DNA of 64,000 nt. It comes from Sulfitobacter sp. M05. Lineage in GTDB: Bacteria; Pseudomonadota; Alphaproteobacteria; Rhodobacterales; Rhodobacteraceae. The position numbers and the translations under genes are program-made. The notes beneath the pieces are model-generated. The model saw nothing but the letters and a program-made list of their open reading frames with translations, did not search any database and had not been told where the DNA came from. The stretch spans positions 1,054,001 to 1,118,000 of the forward strand of contig NZ_JABEDH010000002.1 in NCBI RefSeq assembly GCF_029285175.1, written 5' to 3'. The number at the start of each line of letters is the position of its first letter. Positions within the stretch are counted from its first letter, which is position 1. Positions 60,351-64,000 of this stretch are shown one piece after another.

Positions 60351-60779
60351 ATGAGATTTCCAAGGATTATCAAAGGCCTGTGTCTGTGTCTCGCGTTGCT
60401 CTCGCCGATGACCCTTGCGGCGCAAACCAACGGGCTGACGGTTGAGCTGAACAAGGTCGAGCCCGCCGATTCAGGTGGATGCAGTGCGTTTTTCCTGTTT
60501 CGCAATGAGACGGAAAACAGCTTTGAAGGCTTTGAGATGTCGCTGGCAATTCTGGACACAAGCGGTGTGATTGATCGGTTGCTGTCAATTGATGCCGCTC
60601 CTCTGCCGGTCAACCGCACCACGTTAAAACTGTTCGAGATACCGGAAATCTCCTGTGAAAATATCTCTGAAATCCTGCTCCATGATCTGACGTCCTGCCG
60701 CCCGCAAAACGGTGATGAAATTGACTGCTTCCCCCTTCTGACCCTGCACAGCCGCGCCCCTGCGGCTTTGGTGAAATAG
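60351..60779 (+). CDS. Secreted small protein of unknown function
   Basis: This 142-residue protein has an N-terminal signal peptide with cleavage likely at LAAQT (residue 24/25), giving a periplasmic or outer-membrane protein. Four cysteines in the mature part (in GGCSAFF, ISCENIS, TSCRPQ, IDCFPL) could make two disulfides. No family was recognised. AGGAGG lies just before the ATG. It is followed two bases later by the ExbB-like gene and so is probably part of that machine. Confidence 0.7.
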   Translation: MRFPRIIKGLCLCLALLSPMTLAAQTNGLTVELNKVEPADSGGCSAFFLFRNETENSFEGFEMSLAILDTSGVIDRLLSIDAAPLPVNRTTLKLFEIPEISCENISEILLHDLTSCRPQNGDEIDCFPLLTLHSRAPAALVK

Positions 60780-60781
60780 CG

Positions 60782-61408
60782 ATGTCGTTTGATCCCGGAT
60801 CACTGGGTGCTGGCGGCATCATCATCGTGGTTCTGGGTCTGTTATCGGCCCTGTCGCTCACGATTATCCTTGTTAAGATCCTAGAACTGCTGCCTGCACG
60901 CACGGGTGCGGCGCGGCGGGAAACCGCGATTTCCCTTTGGGCCTCAGGCGATAAAGCACAGGCGCAAGAGACTGTGAACAATGGGAAAAGCCCGGCGGAT
61001 CGGGTAATGATCTATGCCATGACGTCGCTGACCAGCGGGTTCACCGGACCATTGTTAAACGCCGAATTGCTGCGCCGCGGGAATGAGGAATTCGCCAAAA
61101 TGAACAGCCTGATCCGCGTGCTGGAATTGATTGCGATGATCAGCCCGCTTTTGGGTTTGCTCGGCACAGTGTTGGGCATGATCCAGTCGTTTCAAGCGCT
61201 TGAGATGGCCCAAGGGGCCGCAAATGCGTCGATCCTTGCCGGCGGCATCTGGCAGGCGCTTTTGACCACTGCCGTGGGTTTGCTGGTTGCTATTCCCGCA
61301 GCGGTGGGGGCCACGCTCTTGTCGGCGCGTGCTGAAAGCGCCGCCCAGATGATTGAAAATTCGGTGGGCCGTTTGATGCTGGTCGAGGAAAACCCGAACG
61401 CCGTCTGA
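60782..61408 (+). CDS. MotA/TolQ/ExbB-type proton channel protein
   Basis: This 208-residue inner-membrane protein has three transmembrane segments (about residues 10-34, 115-140 and 158-183). The segment LELIAMISPLLGLLGTVLGMIQSF is the ExbB/TolQ signature, including LLGLLGTV before the second pair of helices. Such proteins form pentamers that use proton flow with two ExbD subunits to do work in the envelope. Here the partners are the two ExbD-like genes that follow. The link to T6SS comes from position only. Confidence 0.9.
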   Translation: MSFDPGSLGAGGIIIVVLGLLSALSLTIILVKILELLPARTGAARRETAISLWASGDKAQAQETVNNGKSPADRVMIYAMTSLTSGFTGPLLNAELLRRGNEEFAKMNSLIRVLELIAMISPLLGLLGTVLGMIQSFQALEMAQGAANASILAGGIWQALLTTAVGLLVAIPAAVGATLLSARAESAAQMIENSVGRLMLVEENPNAV

Positions 61409-61424
61409 ACCAGAGCGGAGCAGG

Positions 61425-61859
61425 ATGATGACCGAGAGCCCAGCCTTGATATTAAAGCGCCCGCCCCCGCCGCGTGCGCTGATCTCATTGGTTGCAATGA
61501 TTGATGTGTTGTTGATTTTATTGGTATTTTTCATGGTCACCTCAACCTATCTGGATCTTGATATGATCCCGGTCCTGTCACGGGACAGCGAACAGGGACA
61601 GGCAACACCGCAGAACAAGGCGCAGCCGCTGCTTGTACGGATCGGGGCCGATGGCGCGCCGGTTATCCGGGGGCAAACAGTGTCCTTTGAGCAGTTTGGC
61701 GCGCTTGTGCAGGCCCGGCTAAGTGCAGAGCCGACCTTGCCGGTGATGATCCTGCCCACCGGCGTGGCACAGACCCAGGCACTGGTTTCGGTGATGGATG
61801 CCGCCACCAAAGCAGGCGCACGGCAGGTTCGGGTGATCCGGCTGGAAGCGCGGCCATGA
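61425..61859 (+). CDS. ExbD/TolR-family protein (first copy)
   Basis: This 144-residue protein has a short cytoplasmic N-terminus, a single membrane helix ISLVAMIDVLLILLVFFMV with Asp27 (the proton-carrying residue), and a periplasmic domain. It forms part of the ExbB-ExbD-ExbD set. It overlaps the second copy by four bases. Confidence 0.9.
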   Translation: MMTESPALILKRPPPPRALISLVAMIDVLLILLVFFMVTSTYLDLDMIPVLSRDSEQGQATPQNKAQPLLVRIGADGAPVIRGQTVSFEQFGALVQARLSAEPTLPVMILPTGVAQTQALVSVMDAATKAGARQVRVIRLEARP

Positions 61860-62254
61860 GGTTGACGCGCCCTGCCCCGCGATCCGCGCCCGAAACGATC
61901 ATTCCGCTGATCGACGTGGTGTTCTTTTTGTTGGTGTTTTTCATGCTGATTGGCCGGATGGATGCCACCGCCCCCTTTACGGTCACCCCCCCCATCGCCG
62001 CCACCGGATCGGACATGCCCGCAGGTGGCATCACCCTGTCCGTCAGCGCATCTGGCGAAATGGCGGTGGACGGCACCGCAACCGATGCACCACTTGAGCA
62101 GATGCTTGACCGCATTACGAAAACGCCCGAAACGCTGGTGCGGATCAACGCCCATCATGCCGCTGAACTGCGTCATATCCTGCCGCTGATTGCGGCGCTT
62201 GAAGCTGCAGGCGCGCAGGATGTGGCGCTTGTGGTGACCCCTGCAAGCCAATGA
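61856..62254 (+). CDS. ExbD/TolR-family protein (second copy)
   Basis: This 132-residue protein has the membrane helix ETIIPLIDVVFFLLVFFML with the conserved Asp20, then a periplasmic domain ending RHILPLIAALEAAGAQDVALV. It shares little sequence with the first copy outside the helix, so the two may form a heterodimer. It overlaps both neighbours by four bases, which implies coupled translation. Confidence 0.9.
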   Translation: MRLTRPAPRSAPETIIPLIDVVFFLLVFFMLIGRMDATAPFTVTPPIAATGSDMPAGGITLSVSASGEMAVDGTATDAPLEQMLDRITKTPETLVRINAHHAAELRHILPLIAALEAAGAQDVALVVTPASQ

Positions 62255-63642
62255 GGAATTCAGCCGCCATATGGGTCTTGGGCGGCGCGGCCTCTGTCGT
62301 ATTAAACCTTGGCGCGGCAGCGGGATTATTGGCGGCGATGCAGCCACAGCCGGTCGTCGACCAACCTGCCGCCGCAAGCCGCCTGAACGTCACAGCACAG
62401 GAGGTCACCCGCAGCGATGCACGTCAAAGGCCCCCTGACAGCAAGGAGGCGCAAGAAACCACGACAGACGCAACCCGGTTGAATGGCGGCGCAATTGCGC
62501 ATTCTATGGCCAGCCCCGAAGCCACGCCATCCAAACCAGTGCGAACACAAGTGCCTCAACCCACCGCTGTGGCGCGTTTGCCTGCCCGCGCGCCAAACCT
62601 GACAGCCATGCAACCCCTTGTCCGCAAGACCGGCACCACAGCTTTGGCCACACAAGCGGCCGCCACAATGCAACCCGTTGTTTCCAAAACACACTCCACA
62701 CATCCCAAGCCAGCAAAGCTGACGCCAGGCACCCCTGTGGTTCTGGCCGGCTTGCCTCAACCGCCTGACACCCCCTCTGTGGTGCCACAGGCACCGACCA
62801 TAAATTCAGCACCGCAGCGGGCCCCAAAGGTCACAACCGGCACCGCCATGCTTGCCTTTCCCGCCAGTGGTCCGGTGGATCCGGTGTCCCTCGCCGCCTT
62901 TCAAAGCTTTACCCAGCCGGGCGCCGCCACCGGCGCCGCACTGCGCGACGATCTGCAACGCGCCTTGTCTCTGCCCTGTTCAAGGATGCAGGTAACATTT
63001 GATCCCGACACAACAACGCTAACGCTCAGCGGTCATGTGCCCGAGGCCAGCCAACGCGCGCCGGTTCTGGCCGCCTTACAGGCGCAGATGGGCAACGACA
63101 TAACCGTTGCCGGAAACCTCTTGGTCCTTCCTGCGCCGCAATGTGGCGCACTGAGCGGCATTGCCGATGTCGGGCTGGCGCAATCCACGGATCAGATCAC
63201 CAACAGCCTGATCGTCGGGGCCGACACCCACGCGCGCAGCTTTCGATATCTGGCCGGTGATCCTTTGGTGATGTCACTGACCGCGCCGGATTATCCCGCC
63301 TATGTTTATGTTGATTATTTTGATGCGGATGGGAACGTAATCCATCTGTCGCCCAATGACCAAACGCCGCTGCAAGCGGTGGCCGCGGAATCGGTCCTGA
63401 ACATCGGGGCAAACAGCGCTGATGCTCCGGGGCTATTCGTCACCATTGGTCCGCCCTACGGACAGGAAATTGCCGCTGCATTCGCGGCTTCGGTGCCACT
63501 TTATAACGGCAACCGCCCCTTGGTCGAACCGGCCGCCCCTTATCTGGACTGGCTGCGACAACGGGTGGCACGGGCGCGCGCAGAACATGCTGATTTCAAA
63601 GGGGAATGGGTCTATTTCTTTGTTACGACAGCACCGACTTAG
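62251..63642 (+). CDS. TonB-like anchored periplasmic protein with BON-like and DUF4384-like regions
   Basis: This 463-residue protein has one N-terminal membrane helix (about 5-30, WVLGGAASVVLNLGAAAG), a Pro/Ala-rich periplasmic spacer (35-205), a BON-like fold (about 230-295: LQRALSLPCSRMQVTF then NLLVLPAPQCGAL) and a C-terminal DUF4384-like domain (about 300-463: YPAYVYVDYFDADGNVIHLSPN). The order helix-proline spacer-C-terminal domain is that of TonB or TolA, but the TonB C-terminal domain is replaced. Its C-terminus resembles that of PpkA. The start overlaps the second ExbD gene by four bases. It ends convergently, overlapping the next gene by four bases. Confidence 0.75.
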   Translation: MRNSAAIWVLGGAASVVLNLGAAAGLLAAMQPQPVVDQPAAASRLNVTAQEVTRSDARQRPPDSKEAQETTTDATRLNGGAIAHSMASPEATPSKPVRTQVPQPTAVARLPARAPNLTAMQPLVRKTGTTALATQAAATMQPVVSKTHSTHPKPAKLTPGTPVVLAGLPQPPDTPSVVPQAPTINSAPQRAPKVTTGTAMLAFPASGPVDPVSLAAFQSFTQPGAATGAALRDDLQRALSLPCSRMQVTFDPDTTTLTLSGHVPEASQRAPVLAALQAQMGNDITVAGNLLVLPAPQCGALSGIADVGLAQSTDQITNSLIVGADTHARSFRYLAGDPLVMSLTAPDYPAYVYVDYFDADGNVIHLSPNDQTPLQAVAAESVLNIGANSADAPGLFVTIGPPYGQEIAAAFAASVPLYNGNRPLVEPAAPYLDWLRQRVARARAEHADFKGEWVYFFVTTAPT

Positions 63643-64000
63643 GCGGCGTTTCGCCCCGCCCCCAGATACATTTTCTGCATGTCGACAAACAATCCCTGCG
63701 TCAGACCGCGCCGCACCTCGGCCCATGCGTCCTGATTATCGGTGATCTCTACCAGCAACGCCTTGTTACACTCAAACGCCTGCAAGATGTCCTCGCTTGC
63801 GGTCTCGATCCAGACAAAACGCAATGCCGCGTCGGTCACATCCGTCACCCGCAGTTCCACCCCTGCACGCAGCGGCGCTTCGGGCAGACGGCGCAGCAGG
63901 TCCAGCTTGAGCATCTCGATCACCACATCATCCAGCCCCTGTTGGCGCAAAAACAGCTTTTCGCGCATTGCAGGCCAGCCAAAGGTCAGACGCGGCACTA
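63639..64000 (-). CDS. Hypothetical protein, possibly truncated by the window edge
   Basis: The visible 119 codons end at 63639, overlapping the TonB-like gene by four bases. A GTG at 63998 could be the start, but the frame is still open at the edge, so it may continue. The residues (REKLFLRQQGLDDVVIEMLK, LRVTDVTDAALRFVWIET) look like a small alpha/beta protein with no signal. I recognise no family. Confidence 0.5.
   Translation of the reverse strand, partial: VPRLTFGWPAMREKLFLRQQGLDDVVIEMLKLDLLRRLPEAPLRAGVELRVTDVTDAALRFVWIETASEDILQAFECNKALLVEITDNQDAWAEVRRGLTQGLFVDMQKMYLGAGRNAA

Overview
The window is one contiguous stretch of chromosome, most likely from a marine alphaproteobacterium of the Rhodobacteraceae (roseobacter group). 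This is an inference. It rests on moderately high GC, alphaproteobacterial 16S/23S/5S genes, an MsrPQ pair, a zinc-ribbon DinB and many protein sequences that read like roseobacter homologues. No phage, insertion sequence or CRISPR array was recognised.

Positions 1-17,475 hold housekeeping and stress genes. In order: the 3' part of a ferric-iron-type ABC permease, a GNAT acetyltransferase, a YghU-type glutathione transferase, RsgA, a DJ-1/PfpI protein divergent from a TetR regulator, ribosomal protein L36 (rpmJ), tRNA-Val(GAC), an N-formylglutamate amidohydrolase-like protein, a DUF1772 membrane protein divergent from a second TetR regulator, DNA polymerase IV, a Nudix hydrolase, PyrF, ClpB with a heat-shock-like promoter, a HAD phosphatase, and the MsrP/MsrQ methionine-sulfoxide repair pair. 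Positions 17,476-23,900 are a complete rRNA operon with its promoter: 16S, tRNA-Ala(TGC), tRNA-Ile(GAT), 23S, 5S. The two spacer tRNAs are in the reverse of the usual order. A glycosyltransferase and a two-domain sugar dehydrogenase/epimerase fusion follow.

From about 27,180 to the right edge the window is essentially one type VI secretion (T6SS) locus. The left flank has an M15 peptidoglycan peptidase, a small OmpA-like protein and the Ser/Thr kinase PpkA. The minus-strand core, transcribed from 58,595 down to 31,101, reads tssA-tssB-tssC-hcp-tagJ-tssE-tssF-tssG-clpV-(sodium channel)-(TssB/TssC-like fusion)-vgrG-(DUF6931-like)-PAAR-tagH(FHA)-tssK-tssL-tssM-tagF-pppA. Most genes overlap or nearly touch, so it probably forms one or a few transcripts. 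PpkA, PppA, the FHA protein TagH and TagF make up the threonine-phosphorylation switch. TssL carries the N-terminal Thr motif that fits this switch. No tssJ was found, and TssL carries its own OmpA-like peptidoglycan-binding domain.

Three parts of this locus are not standard T6SS components. First, a 1150-residue protein joins a TssB-like N-terminus, a roughly 490-residue acidic repeat region with recurring DDLDALL motifs, and a TssC-like C-terminus; it coexists with normal TssB and TssC. Second, a NaChBac/NavAb-type voltage-gated sodium channel sits between clpV and that fusion. Third, a divergent plus-strand operon (58,813-63,642) encodes a large unknown protein, a secreted protein, an ExbB/TolQ-type channel, two ExbD/TolR proteins and a TonB-like protein whose C-terminus resembles that of PpkA. 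No obvious toxin/immunity pair is present. The cluster may therefore be a T6SS variant coupled to ion or proton flow; this is a hypothesis.
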